A stretch of 59,870 nt of DNA, taken from a virus. The stretch's first letter is position 1. Each line of letters opens with the position of its first letter. The stretch lies in IMG/VR virus record IMGVR_UViG_3300042691_006466, positions 1-59,870 of that record. One strand, given 5' to 3'. The notes under the pieces are model-generated. The model ran no database searches. It was given only the letters and a program-made list of their open reading frames with translations, and was not told the origin of the DNA. Both the position numbers and the translations under genes were made by a program. This document shows positions 48,442-56,710 of the stretch, piece by piece.

Positions 48442-48639
48442 ATGGACAACAAAATTTTTGAGATTCTCAACAAGCGGATTGAGGATCAAGTCAAAAGTCA
48501 TTCAGAGGCTTTGGTATCTGGGCAGTCGAAAGATTACGCCCAATACCGGGAGTTGTGCGGGGTCATCCGAGGTCTCCAGACCGCACAGCGTGAAATTGGC
48601 GACCTCGTGCGTAAACTGAAAGACGACAATGACGACTAA
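48442..48639 (+). CDS. 65-residue helical protein
   Basis: ILNKRIEDQVKSHSEALVSG, then YAQYRELCGVIRGLQTAQRE and an acidic end. Small helical hairpin, found between portal and GroES-like genes in related phages. Probably a virion or assembly component; overlaps the next start by 11 bp. Confidence 0.65.
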   Translation: MDNKIFEILNKRIEDQVKSHSEALVSGQSKDYAQYRELCGVIRGLQTAQREIGDLVRKLKDDNDD

Positions 48640-49030
48640 CTTTGATGTTCAGGCGGTTAATTTGTCTGGCCTACTCAATAAAACTGTTGAGGATAAGGCC
48701 ACACAGATTCCAAATCCCGCCACTTATCACCTTCTGTGCATGCTTCCAGAAGCCAAAGAAGAGTACGAGGGCGGCTTGCTTAAGGCCAGCCAGACAATGC
48801 AGTATGAAGAGCTTCTGTCGCCCGTATTATTTGTGGCCAAGATTGGACCAGACGCATTTAAAGATGAGAAGCGCTTTCCTAGTGGCCCAAGCTGCAAGGT
48901 TGGTGATTTCATTATTGTGCGCCCAAACACCGGAACGCGAATGAAAATTCACGGAACCGAGTGGCGGATCATCAACGATGATTCTGTTGAGGCAGTCATT
49001 GAAGACCCTCGCGGCGTCCAGCGCGTTTAA
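48629..49030 (+). CDS. GroES-like co-chaperonin
   Basis: 133 residues. About 30-133 follows the Cpn10 fold: YHLLCMLPEAKEEYEGGLL, LFVAKIGPDAFKDEKRFPSG, CKVGDFIIVRPNTGTRMKI, WRIINDDSVEAVIED. The N-terminal 30 residues are extra. Phage GroES-like proteins can work with host GroEL in folding the capsid protein; position just before scaffold and capsid fits. It has diverged from host GroES in the mobile loop. Confidence 0.8.
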   Translation: MTTNFDVQAVNLSGLLNKTVEDKATQIPNPATYHLLCMLPEAKEEYEGGLLKASQTMQYEELLSPVLFVAKIGPDAFKDEKRFPSGPSCKVGDFIIVRPNTGTRMKIHGTEWRIINDDSVEAVIEDPRGVQRV

Positions 49031-49039
49031 GGAGAAATC

Positions 49040-49987
49040 ATGGCCGAACTAGACAAAACTGAATTTACATTTCCCGATGAGGTGGAAGAAAATAAATCCC
49101 GTGCTGGCTCTAAAGTTGTAGAGACTGAGCCGGAAGTTGAAGTCGTTGACGACACCCCGGAGCAGGACCGTGGCCGAAAGCCCATGGACGAAGCGCCCAA
49201 AGATGTCACCGATGAAGAGCTGTCCAAGTACGACGAGAGCGTACGCAAGCGCATTCAACACTTCACCAAGGGCTACCACGAAGAGCGTCGAGCCAAAGAA
49301 ACCGCCTTGAGGGAAAAGGACGAAGCTTTCAGGCTGGCCCAGCAGATTGTTGAAGAAAACAAGCGGCTCAAAGGCTCCCTAAGTACCAACCAGAATGCTT
49401 TGCTTGAGCAGGCCAAACGCAGCGTTGCGAATGACATGGAATCGGCGCGCCAGAAGTACAAGACTGCATATGAGTCCGGTGATTCTGATGCGCTGGTTTC
49501 TGCTCAAGAGGAAATGACCTCAGTCAAGCTCAAGGCAGACAAAATTAACAGCTTCCGACCCGCTCCTTTACAGGAAGAAGAAAATGCTGTACAAACACGG
49601 CAACAAGTTTATCAAGAACCGCGTGTTGATCCTAAGCTGATTTCTTGGAAAGACGAGAATCAGTGGTTTGGAGAAAACAAGCGAATGACGGCTTACGCTC
49701 TTGGCCTTCATGAGGATTTGATAAACGAGGGCATCCCGGCTGGCACTGATGAATACTACAGACGTATCAACAGTGACATTAGGGAGCGTTTTTCGGATCA
49801 GTTTGAGTCTGGAAAACAGGCGGATGCGCAAACTCCGTCGAAAACATCAAATAATGTTGCACCGGCAACTCGCAGCACAGCGCCTAAAAAAATCGTGCTG
49901 ACGAAAACGCAGGTGGATCTCGCTAAGCGGTTGGGACTGACGAATGAGCAGTACGCCCGTGCAGTTGCGGCAGAAATGAGGAAATGA
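49040..49987 (+). CDS. Scaffolding protein
   Basis: 315 residues, highly charged. An acidic disordered start (PDEVEENKSRAGSKVVETEP), long coiled coil near 75-170 (YHEERRAKETALREKDEAFR), and a basic C-terminal end with LTKTQVDLAKRLGLTNEQYA, a short helix as used by scaffolds to bind coat. Position just before the head genes supports the call. It would guide capsid assembly and then be lost. Confidence 0.75.
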   Translation: MAELDKTEFTFPDEVEENKSRAGSKVVETEPEVEVVDDTPEQDRGRKPMDEAPKDVTDEELSKYDESVRKRIQHFTKGYHEERRAKETALREKDEAFRLAQQIVEENKRLKGSLSTNQNALLEQAKRSVANDMESARQKYKTAYESGDSDALVSAQEEMTSVKLKADKINSFRPAPLQEEENAVQTRQQVYQEPRVDPKLISWKDENQWFGENKRMTAYALGLHEDLINEGIPAGTDEYYRRINSDIRERFSDQFESGKQADAQTPSKTSNNVAPATRSTAPKKIVLTKTQVDLAKRLGLTNEQYARAVAAEMRK

Positions 49988-50451
49988 AAATGGCTAAAAC
50001 AGAACTTGATAACCGCGAGCCTCGTGCTCTGCAAATGCGTGATTCAACCGAGCGTCCAAAAAAATGGATGCCACCCCAGCTTTTGCCCAATCCCTCACCG
50101 GAAGAAGGCTACGCTTATCGCTGGATTCGGATCGCCACGCTTGGCAAGGCTGATGCCCTTAACGTTTCTAGCAAATTGCGGGAGGGTTGGGAACCCGTTA
50201 AGGCATCGGATCACCCTGAGGTGCGTTTGTTCAGTAGCGGCCAAAACCACTACCCAGACAGCATTGAAGTCGGTGGCTTGTTGCTTTGCAAAACACCTGT
50301 GGAGTTTACTGAGCAGCGGAATGCGTATTACGGCCAACAGGCAGATTCGCAGATGCAATCAGTGGACAACGCTTACATGAGAGAAAATGACCCCCGTATG
50401 CCGCTCTTCAAAGAGCGTAGTACAAAGGTTACTTTCGGCAAAGGCACTTAA
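49984..50451 (+). CDS. Head-region protein of unknown function
   Basis: 155 residues from an ATGA overlap; ATG at 49990 is also possible. It has a basic start (DNREPRALQMRDSTERPKKW), then YRWIRIATLGKADALNVSSK and the ending RSTKVTFGKGT. Such proteins lie between scaffold and capsid in related phages. Probably minor virion or assembly factor. Confidence 0.65.
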   Translation: MKMAKTELDNREPRALQMRDSTERPKKWMPPQLLPNPSPEEGYAYRWIRIATLGKADALNVSSKLREGWEPVKASDHPEVRLFSSGQNHYPDSIEVGGLLLCKTPVEFTEQRNAYYGQQADSQMQSVDNAYMRENDPRMPLFKERSTKVTFGKGT

Positions 50452-50469
50452 CTTTTTTGGAGTCCAAAC

Positions 50470-51066
50470 ATGGCTTACCCCACCGTTTCGGCACCCTACG
50501 GTCTGCAAGCAATCAATCGTATTGATGGCATGCCGTACGCAGGTGCAATCCGTCAGATTCCCGTAGCTGCTGGCTTCGGCACCGCCATTTTTGATGGCGA
50601 TACCGTTGTAATCAACAGCGATGGTTATCTCGTCAAATCCACCACAACCAACTCTGGCGACATCGTTGGCGTGTGCATGGGCGGTCAGTACGTGAACTCG
50701 AGCAATCAAACTGTTCAAGGTCAGTTCATCCCCGCTCTGGCATCCACATCCACCAATCTGGCTTACGCCTATGTTGTGGATGATCCAATGGCTTTGTTCA
50801 AGGTCGCTGTTGTGACCTCTGGCACTACCATGGGTACCGCTGGCCGTACTGTTGTTGGTACCAACCTTGCGCTCGTCCTGAACGCTGGTAACACCACCAC
50901 TGGTAATTCTGCTTTCGCCGTCACTTTGACTGGCGCTGGCACTACTGCCACCATCCCAATCCGTGTGATCGATGTTGTGCCGGAGACAGCTACTGCCGCC
51001 GACACTTACACCGAGCTGTTGGTGAAAATCAACACGCACCAGTACAACAACACCACTGGTGTCTAA
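50470..51066 (+). CDS. Capsid decoration/head fibre-like protein
   Basis: 198 residues, beta-rich with Thr/Asn/Gly-rich loops: MAYPTVSAPYGLQAINRIDG, VAAGFGTAIFDGDTVVIN, and VIDVVPETATAADTYTELLV near the end. The pattern and location just before the major capsid gene match decoration proteins of aquatic podoviruses. No enzymatic motif. Confidence 0.65.
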   Translation: MAYPTVSAPYGLQAINRIDGMPYAGAIRQIPVAAGFGTAIFDGDTVVINSDGYLVKSTTTNSGDIVGVCMGGQYVNSSNQTVQGQFIPALASTSTNLAYAYVVDDPMALFKVAVVTSGTTMGTAGRTVVGTNLALVLNAGNTTTGNSAFAVTLTGAGTTATIPIRVIDVVPETATAADTYTELLVKINTHQYNNTTGV

Positions 51067-51076
51067 GGAGTAAATC

Positions 51077-51985
51077 ATGGCTATTTCACGCGCACAACTG
51101 CTGAAAGAACTTCTTCCCGGCTTGAACGCCTTGTTTGGTTTGGAGTACGCTAAGTACGGCGAACAGCACAAGGAAATCTACGAGACCGAGACTTCTGAGC
51201 GTAGCTTTGAAGAAGAGGTTAAGTTGTCTGGCTTCTCCGCAGCCCCTGTCAAGAACGAAGGCGCTGCCATCGCTTATGACAACGCTCAGGAAGCCTTCAC
51301 AGCTCGATACACCCACGAAACCATCGCTTTGGGCTTCTCCATCACTGAAGAAGCTGTGGAAGACAACCTGTATGACAGCTTGTCTAGCCGCTACACCAAG
51401 GCTCTGGCCCGTGGCATGGCTTACACCAAGCAGGTCAAAGGTGCAGCTATCTTGAACACTGGTTTCACCGCTGGCGTAACTTACGGCGACGGCGTTACCC
51501 TGTTCTCGACTGCTCACCCTCTGATCTCTGGTGGTGTAAACAGCAACCGTCCGGCTACTCCTGCCGACCTGAACGAGACTTCGTTGGAAAACGCCGTCAT
51601 TCAGATCGCTGCTTGGACAGACGAACGCGGTTTGCTGATTGCAGCTAAGCCAAAGAAGCTGGTGGTTCCTCCAAGCCTGCAATTCGTTGCAACCCGCTTA
51701 TTGGAAACTGAACTCCGCGTTGGCACTGCTGACAACGATATCAACGCCATCAAGAACAACGGCTCCATCCCCGGTGGTTACACAGTCAACAACTTCTTGA
51801 CTGACACCAACGCTTGGTTCCTGTTGACTGATGTACCTAACGGTCTGAAACACTTCGTTCGTTCGCCTCTGGCGAATTCCATGGACGGGGATTTTGACAC
51901 TGGGAACGTTCGCTACAAAGCTCGTGAACGTTACAGTTTCGGTGTTTCCGATCCATTGGGCATCTACGGCTCCCCCGGCGCTTAA
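51077..51985 (+). CDS. Major capsid protein
   Basis: 302 residues, HK97-fold size. It has an N-terminal helix (LLKELLPGLNALFGLEYAKY), a long helix (EAVEDNLYDSLSSRYTKALA), and PKKLVVPPSLQFVATRLLET in the P/A-domain area; LFSTAHPLISGG and the end RERYSFGVSDPLGIYGSPGA fit Mu-T-like coat proteins. It is followed by a strong terminator, typical for a highly expressed coat gene. No propeptide is apparent. Confidence 0.88.
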   Translation: MAISRAQLLKELLPGLNALFGLEYAKYGEQHKEIYETETSERSFEEEVKLSGFSAAPVKNEGAAIAYDNAQEAFTARYTHETIALGFSITEEAVEDNLYDSLSSRYTKALARGMAYTKQVKGAAILNTGFTAGVTYGDGVTLFSTAHPLISGGVNSNRPATPADLNETSLENAVIQIAAWTDERGLLIAAKPKKLVVPPSLQFVATRLLETELRVGTADNDINAIKNNGSIPGGYTVNNFLTDTNAWFLLTDVPNGLKHFVRSPLANSMDGDFDTGNVRYKARERYSFGVSDPLGIYGSPGA

Positions 51986-51995
51986 TCCGGGAACT

Positions 51996-52026
51996 GAAAA
52001 AGGGGCCTTGTGCCCCTTTTTCTTTT
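51996..52026 (+). terminator. Strong terminator after major capsid gene
   Basis: A 10-bp stem (AAAAAGGGGC / GCCCCTTTTT) with a CTTGT loop, then TTCTTTT-type tail. Lies 10 bp after the capsid stop. Confidence 0.9.
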
Positions 52027-52036
52027 GATGTATATT
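52008..52036 (+). promoter_or_regulatory. Candidate promoter overlapping the capsid terminator
   Basis: TTGTGC (52008-52013), 17-bp spacer, TATATT (52031-52036). The -35 lies in the terminator hairpin's 3' half. It could restart transcription for the next virion genes. Confidence 0.4.
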
Positions 52037-52128
52037 GCCACCACCCCCGGACTTTTCCGGTGTATCTGACGGCTCCGGGCCGACGACATGCAGACAGATG
52101 CACCTCAACTCGCATGTGAGGAATCATC

Positions 52129-52647
52129 ATGAGCAATACGACTTTTTCCGGTCCAGTTCGTTCCGAGAACGGCTTTCAAGACATCTCTGTCAGCGCCACT
52201 ACTGGCGCAGTTACCGTCGATGCCACCTTTGGCGCTACGACCAGCGTGACCAATCTGACGACCACCAATTTGGTCTTCACTGATCAAAACCACCCAACAA
52301 CTGTTGCGATTAACGCCACTGCAACAGCCACTGCTGCTCAGGTTATCACCGGCTACATCACCTCTACATCCGCAGCAGCAACCGTCATCACTTTGCCTAC
52401 TGGCACTTTGCTTGGCGCGGCTTTGAGCGCAACCGCTGGCACCGTGATGGACCTGTATGTGGACAACACCGCTGGCGCATCAACTGTGACCATCGCTGTC
52501 GCAACCAACGGCATTTTGTCTAGCGCTGCTGCTGATACCCCCGGCAGTTTTGGTGACTTGACAATCGCCGCTGGCGCTACTGGTCTGGCACGATTCACAA
52601 TCATGTTCTCCAGCGCCACTGCATACGTGTTTACACGCACTGCCTAA
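52129..52647 (+). CDS. Beta-rich virion protein
   Basis: 172 residues, Ala/Thr-rich with regular short strands: FSGPVRSENGFQDISVSATT, GTVMDLYVDNTAGASTVTIA, ending TIMFSSATAYVFTRTA. Looks like a decoration or fibre protein produced in quantity (it has its own terminator). No catalytic motif. Confidence 0.68.
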   Translation: MSNTTFSGPVRSENGFQDISVSATTGAVTVDATFGATTSVTNLTTTNLVFTDQNHPTTVAINATATATAAQVITGYITSTSAAATVITLPTGTLLGAALSATAGTVMDLYVDNTAGASTVTIAVATNGILSSAAADTPGSFGDLTIAAGATGLARFTIMFSSATAYVFTRTA

Positions 52648-52656
52648 TCAACCTCT

Positions 52657-52676
52657 GGGGCTTCGGCCCCTGTTTT
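52657..52676 (+). terminator. UUCG-tetraloop terminator
   Basis: GGGGC-TTCG-GCCCC stem (52657-52670) followed by TGTTTT. The UUCG loop is very stable. It lies 9 bp after the preceding stop. Confidence 0.85.
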
Positions 52677-52690
52677 AAAGGAGCTTGATT

Positions 52691-53212
52691 ATGTCGATGC
52701 AGACAGACGTTTTAAGTGGGCATATTGATACCTCTGGTTTTATTGTGCTCGGGCGTACACGCGTCAAATCTATTATTTTTCAAGGTAGTGGAGGCGGGGC
52801 AGGCTCGGTGGATGTTTTTGACACCAGCGTAGCCCCCATCAGCGCCACATATGGGCGTTCCAGCGCTACCGTTACCATCACAAAAAGTGCTCATGGCTTG
52901 AAAACCGGCGACAGGGTTGGGATCGAATTCCAGTCTGCGGCAGGCGCATCTGCCACCAATGGCAACTATACGATTACCGTAACCGACGCAAACACATTTA
53001 CTGTTACTGACATTAACTCTGGAACAGTTACTCCGGGTACGGCATGTAAGTATGTGGATGGCACTGGTGGTCGATGGATTACAAGTTTTCTTACCGCGAC
53101 CAGTCAAACCACCCCTGTAAATATTTTGTTGCCGGGTGAAGGTTCTCTTGCGGTCCAAGGGTTGTATGTTAATTTGACCAATGCTGCGTTTGTAACGGTG
53201 TTCTATGGCTGA
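52691..53212 (+). CDS. Virion protein with shared beta module
   Basis: 173 residues from the ATG at 52691 with AAGGAGC upstream. The central part (SSATVTITKSAHGLKTGDRV, TVTDANTFTVTDI) closely resembles the inserted module of the nozzle-like protein at 6267-8177. Flanking beta strands make a small virion protein. It overlaps the glycosyltransferase-like gene by 8 bp. Confidence 0.68.
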   Translation: MSMQTDVLSGHIDTSGFIVLGRTRVKSIIFQGSGGGAGSVDVFDTSVAPISATYGRSSATVTITKSAHGLKTGDRVGIEFQSAAGASATNGNYTITVTDANTFTVTDINSGTVTPGTACKYVDGTGGRWITSFLTATSQTTPVNILLPGEGSLAVQGLYVNLTNAAFVTVFYG

Positions 53213-53954
53213 AGAGACGCGCCCGATGGACATTGCAGGTCGCAAAATGATGATTGCGATCCCTGCATACGATGGCAAACTGAACATCAAGACTTCGTTT
53301 GCCTTGGCCGATTTGGTGGTCAAGGCTTCGCAGTTTGGTGTCCAAGTTCAACTGTCGCATCTGTCGGGCTGCTCTCTTATCACCAAGGCCAGAAACATTC
53401 TGGTTGCCAACTTCCTTGAGTCGGACTGCACAGACATGCTGTTTGTCGATGCCGACATCGTGGTGGACGCAGAGTCTATTCTTCGCCTGCTGGCGTTGAG
53501 CACCGGCAAGGACATCACCGCTGGTATGTACACCCGCCGCGCAGAAGATCGCAAGTTCTTCTTGGACATCTACATCGACCAGAACAACACCCTTGAGTTT
53601 GATGCTCACGGGATGCTGCGGGTTGAGAATGTGGCCACAGGCTTCATGATGATCCAGCGCCATGTGTTGGAGAAGCTGGTTGCAGCTCACCCCGAGTGGA
53701 CGTACTTCAATGATGTGTACAACCGCAACGAGAGCGCCCTGTTTGACTTTGAGTTGACCAATGGGCAGTACGTTGGCGAGGACTACACGTTCTGCAAGCG
53801 CGCCCGGGCGGACGGATTCACGGTCTTTATTGACCCAGAGATCACCCTGCCGCACGTTGGCTCTCAGGAATACCACCGCAGTTTCAAAGAAGCTGTGCTG
53901 ATGCCGCTGATCGAGCAGCACTGCACACCCAAACTGAAAGTCGTCAATGGCTAA
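53205..53954 (+). CDS. GT-A-type glycosyltransferase-like protein
   Basis: 249 residues. KMMIAIPAYDGKLNIKTSFA starts the nucleotide-sugar domain; DMLFVDADIVVD holds the DxD metal motif (D82, D84); GEDYTFCKRARADGF and PHVGSQEYH supply the later active-site segment. The whole length fits a compact GT-A fold. Sitting in the virion operon, it may glycosylate capsid or tail proteins, or modify host surface sugars; substrate unknown. Confidence 0.78.
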   Translation: MAEETRPMDIAGRKMMIAIPAYDGKLNIKTSFALADLVVKASQFGVQVQLSHLSGCSLITKARNILVANFLESDCTDMLFVDADIVVDAESILRLLALSTGKDITAGMYTRRAEDRKFFLDIYIDQNNTLEFDAHGMLRVENVATGFMMIQRHVLEKLVAAHPEWTYFNDVYNRNESALFDFELTNGQYVGEDYTFCKRARADGFTVFIDPEITLPHVGSQEYHRSFKEAVLMPLIEQHCTPKLKVVNG

Positions 53955-54189
53955 GAAGACCCCATCCCTCGCAATCGGTCGTGGTGAGAAGTTACCAGCC
54001 TCCAAGGGTGCTGGGCTGACAGCCAAAGGCCGCGCCAAATACAATGCAGCAACCGGCAGCAACCTCAAAGCCCCGCAGCCGCAGGGTGGCAAGCGCAAGG
54101 ACTCGTTCTGCGCTAGAATGGCACCTATCGCAGAAAAGTCTGAAAAGGGTAGCCGTGCAAGAGCATCAATGCAAAGATGGAAGTGCTGA
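53947..54189 (+). CDS. Small basic virion-region protein ending RWKC
   Basis: 80 residues: MAKKTPSLAIGRGEKLPASK, GLTAKGRAKYNAATGSNLKA, KRKDSFCARMAP, ending RASMQRWKC. Known pattern of small conserved proteins of aquatic phages, of unknown function. Its last 14 bp are repeated at the end of the HNH gene just downstream, marking an insertion. Confidence 0.72.
   Translation: MAKKTPSLAIGRGEKLPASKGAGLTAKGRAKYNAATGSNLKAPQPQGGKRKDSFCARMAPIAEKSEKGSRARASMQRWKC
54175..54189 (+). repeat. Duplicated gene end, copy 1
   Basis: GATGGAAGTGCTGA (54176-54189) recurs at 54621-54634, where it forms the end of the inserted HNH gene. Both copies encode RWKC-stop. Confidence 0.8.
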
Positions 54190-54190
54190 A

Positions 54191-54634
54191 ATGTGGGCCG
54201 ACATTCGTAACTACGAAGGACGCTACCAAGTAAGCAACATGGGGCGGGTAAAGTCACTTGCCAGAGTTCGCCGTGGAAGAGCTGGGGCAGATGTGCCTAT
54301 GCCTGAAAAAATTATGGCCCTCACCCCAAAAAAAGACACCGGCAGGACAAAGCCTTACATTGAAGTTAGATTTCGTAATGGCGGATTAAGGACTGAGCGT
54401 TGCAAGGCGTTTTTAGTTCACAGACTGGTTGCGGACGCCTTCATTAAACCGCTTGAAAAAGGCGATCAGGTTGACCACAAAAACGGCGTTCACGGTGATA
54501 ATCGCGTAGAGAATCTTCGTGTGCTGCATTTTGTTGAACACGGTCGATTACACCCCTTGATCCAGTCTGGAGAGCTCAACAGACTTGGAACGACTGCAAA
54601 TCAAGCCGCGTCACTGGCGCGATGGAAGTGCTGA
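54191..54634 (+). CDS. HNH homing-type endonuclease (NUMOD4/HNH_3-like)
   Basis: 147 residues. The N-terminal WADIRNYEGRYQVSNMGRVK is the NUMOD4 DNA-binding element; then FLVHRLVADAFIKPLEKGDQ, VDHKNGVHGDNRVENLRVLH form the HNH_3 nuclease. This is a common free-standing homing enzyme. Its last residues (ASLARWKC) copy the end of the upstream gene, so it inserted into the gene's 3' edge. Confidence 0.88.
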   Translation: MWADIRNYEGRYQVSNMGRVKSLARVRRGRAGADVPMPEKIMALTPKKDTGRTKPYIEVRFRNGGLRTERCKAFLVHRLVADAFIKPLEKGDQVDHKNGVHGDNRVENLRVLHFVEHGRLHPLIQSGELNRLGTTANQAASLARWKC

Positions 54635-54635
54635 C

Positions 54636-54881
54636 ATGGAAATGATGTTGTGGAATGCGGCCTTGAGCGCCATTGTGGCGGTCATGGGCTTTTTGCTTAA
54701 AGGCAAGTTTGACGAGTTGGATCGGCTCAGCATTTTGCTGAACAAGACCCGCGAGGAAGTTGCGCGTGACCACATTACTCGGTCAGAGTTTCGTGCTGAC
54801 ATGCAGCAGTTGCTGGATAGATTTGACAGGCTTGAGCGTAAGATTGACAACTTGAGGGGCGGAAATGCCCACCACGAGTAA
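54636..54881 (+). CDS. Membrane-anchored coiled-coil protein
   Basis: 81 residues from the ATG at 54636. One hydrophobic helix (WNAALSAIVAVMGFLLKG), then charged coiled coil (FDELDRLSILLNKTREEVAR, QQLLDRFDRLERKIDNLR). A frequent companion of the KGG-type small virion genes. Could be holin-like or a virion-assembly membrane anchor; function unproven. Confidence 0.68.
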   Translation: MEMMLWNAALSAIVAVMGFLLKGKFDELDRLSILLNKTREEVARDHITRSEFRADMQQLLDRFDRLERKIDNLRGGNAHHE

Positions 54882-55251
54882 AAAGCAGCACAACTTCATG
54901 AGCGCCGTGGCTCACAGCCCGGAGTTTGCGAAGAAGGTGGGTGTCCCACAGTCCGTGGGTAAAGATTTTTCCAACGCGGACAAGAGCCGCAAATTTTCAA
55001 AAGGTGGCGATATGAAAGAATCTAAAGCAATGGTTGGCAAAGAGATGGCCTTCATGAAAAAGAAGGGCGCTCCCAAGTCCATGATCAAGCACGAGATGGC
55101 CGAAGCCAAAGGCTACAAAGCCGGTGGTTCAATCGGTACGACCAAGATGGGTTCAGTGAAAACTGCGGCGCCAAGCCGTGACGGCATGGCCACTAAGGGT
55201 AAAACCAAAGGCACCATGGTCAAGATGGCGCGTGGCGGCAAAACCTGTTAA
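54865..55251 (+). CDS. Small KGG-type virion-region protein
   Basis: 128 residues. PTTSKKQHNFMSAVAHSPEF at the N-terminus is a widespread phage motif; FSKGGDM and YKAGGSIGT are two KGG elements. Its tail KGKTKGTMVKMARGGKTC recurs in the next gene. Basic and probably packaged with DNA or bound to the capsid. Overlaps the previous gene by 17 bp. Confidence 0.7.
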   Translation: MPTTSKKQHNFMSAVAHSPEFAKKVGVPQSVGKDFSNADKSRKFSKGGDMKESKAMVGKEMAFMKKKGAPKSMIKHEMAEAKGYKAGGSIGTTKMGSVKTAAPSRDGMATKGKTKGTMVKMARGGKTC

Positions 55252-55260
55252 GGAGTGATC

Positions 55261-55500
55261 ATGGCAACACAGCAAATGATTGAAGAGGCCATGCAAGAGG
55301 CCAAGGACGCCAAGGACCGTGAGAAGGCTGAGCGCGAGTACAACAAGCGTACTTCTGTTGCGCCCTCTAAAGACCCGCGTGACGCCATTCGCGGCCAAAA
55401 AGGCTACGCTAAGGGTGGCGTGACTCGTGCCGACGGCTGCGTGACCAAGGGTCACACCAAGGGTGCAATGGTCAAGATGGCTGGCGGCGGGATGTGCTGA
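55261..55500 (+). CDS. Small KGG-type protein, paralogous tail
   Basis: 79 residues. Helical, charged start (IEEAMQEAKDAKDREKAERE), then YAKGGVTRADGC and the ending KGHTKGAMVKMAGGGMC, a near copy of the neighbour's tail. The shared Cys-terminal end suggests a common function such as crosslinking or docking; that is inference. Confidence 0.7.
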   Translation: MATQQMIEEAMQEAKDAKDREKAEREYNKRTSVAPSKDPRDAIRGQKGYAKGGVTRADGCVTKGHTKGAMVKMAGGGMC

Positions 55501-55501
55501 T

Positions 55502-55777
55502 ATGAGAGCCAGTCGAGGCATGGGAGCCATCCTCCCATCCAAGATGCCTTCCGGCAAGCGTAAAGCCCGCCGGGATGACACTGACTTCACGCAATACGCT
55601 GAAGGCGGCACAGTCAATGTGGCTGGCAATTACACTAAGCCCGAGCTGCGCAAGCGGATTGTGAGCCAAGTCAAGTCTGCTGCAACGCAGGGCACCGGCG
55701 CAGGGCAATGGAGCGCGAGAAAAGCCCAGCTCGTAGCCAAGAAGTACAAGGCCGCTGGCGGCGGGTACCGAGACTGA
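55502..55777 (+). CDS. Small basic protein, DUF5872-like
   Basis: 91 residues from the ATG at 55502. ILPSKMPSGKRKARRDDTDF, YAEGGTVNVAGNYTKPELRK, then GTGAGQWSARKAQLVAKKYK, AAGGGYRD. The latter stretch is a conserved block of a domain of unknown function frequent in marine phages. Nucleic-acid binding is possible from its charge. Confidence 0.72.
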   Translation: MRASRGMGAILPSKMPSGKRKARRDDTDFTQYAEGGTVNVAGNYTKPELRKRIVSQVKSAATQGTGAGQWSARKAQLVAKKYKAAGGGYRD

Positions 55778-55778
55778 C

Positions 55779-56012
55779 ATGAAAGCCCCTCAAAAATCCC
55801 TGAGCGATTGGGGCAAACAAGATTGGACGACCAAAAGTGGTAAAAAATCTTCTGACACGGGTGAGCGATACCTTCCAAAATCTGCGATTAAAAGTCTCAG
55901 CGCTTCTGAGTACGCTGCGACAACGCGGGCAAAACGTGCTGGCAAAGCTAAAGGGAAGCAATTCGTGAGTCAACCCAAGACCATCGCAAAGAAAACAGCA
56001 GGGTTTAGATAA
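55779..56012 (+). CDS. Small basic virion-region protein
   Basis: 77 residues: KAPQKSLSDWGKQDWTTKSG, GERYLPKSAIKSLSASEYAA, then KPKTIAKKTAGFR-type basic end. Very Lys-rich. Conserved type in aquatic phages, function unknown. TAATG overlap leads into the adaptor-like gene. Confidence 0.7.
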   Translation: MKAPQKSLSDWGKQDWTTKSGKKSSDTGERYLPKSAIKSLSASEYAATTRAKRAGKAKGKQFVSQPKTIAKKTAGFR

Positions 56013-56710
56013 TGGCAACCTCCGGCACCACCGCTTTTAATATGGACCTCACGGAAATCGTGGAGGAGGCGTTTGAACGCGCCGGTGGTGAGCTGCGTAC
56101 CGGTTACGACCTGCGCACGGCCAGTCGGTCCATGAACCTCATGTTTTCCAACTGGGCCAATCGTGGCCTGAACATGTTCACGTATGAGCAGGGGTCCATC
56201 AATCTGGTGGCAGGCACTGCTACGTACAACCTCCCAACCGACACGGTGGACTTGTTGGAGCATGTAATCCGCACGGGCGCGGGCAGCTCTTCAACACAGG
56301 CAGACCTGACCATTACCCGGATCAGCGTCTCCACCTACGCCACAATCCCCAACAAGCTGGCTCAGGGTCGCCCCATTCAGGTTTGGATTGAGCGTCTTGA
56401 CACGCCAAGAATCACGGTTTACCCAATCCCAGACAACTCGCAGCCCTACGTGTTTGTGTACTGGCGCTTGCGCCGCATGCAAGACGCTGGCACGGGCGTC
56501 AACACCATGGACATGCCATTCCGCTTCTACGAGGCAATGACGGCAGGTTTGGCTTACCACCTTGCCCTAAAGATTCCCGGCGCTATGGAGCGCTTGGGTG
56601 TCTTGAAAGAGCAGTATGATTCTGCGTGGGAACTGGCCTCAAGTGAAGATAGAGAAAAAGCCGCCGTAAGATTTGTCCCCCGTGCAATAAGAATTGGGGG
56701 TGGCTCATGA
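56012..56710 (+). CDS. Tail adaptor/connector-like protein (gp4/gp11-type candidate)
   Basis: 232 residues. DLTEIVEEAFERAGGELRTG and SRSMNLMFSNWANRGLNMF are the helical N-terminal core of the podoviral adaptor family; then GTATYNLPTDTVDLLEHVI and a beta region, and FYEAMTAGLAYHLALKIPG helical. It would form the ring below the portal. The stop overlaps the next gene's ATG. Confidence 0.72.
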   Translation: MATSGTTAFNMDLTEIVEEAFERAGGELRTGYDLRTASRSMNLMFSNWANRGLNMFTYEQGSINLVAGTATYNLPTDTVDLLEHVIRTGAGSSSTQADLTITRISVSTYATIPNKLAQGRPIQVWIERLDTPRITVYPIPDNSQPYVFVYWRLRRMQDAGTGVNTMDMPFRFYEAMTAGLAYHLALKIPGAMERLGVLKEQYDSAWELASSEDREKAAVRFVPRAIRIGGGS

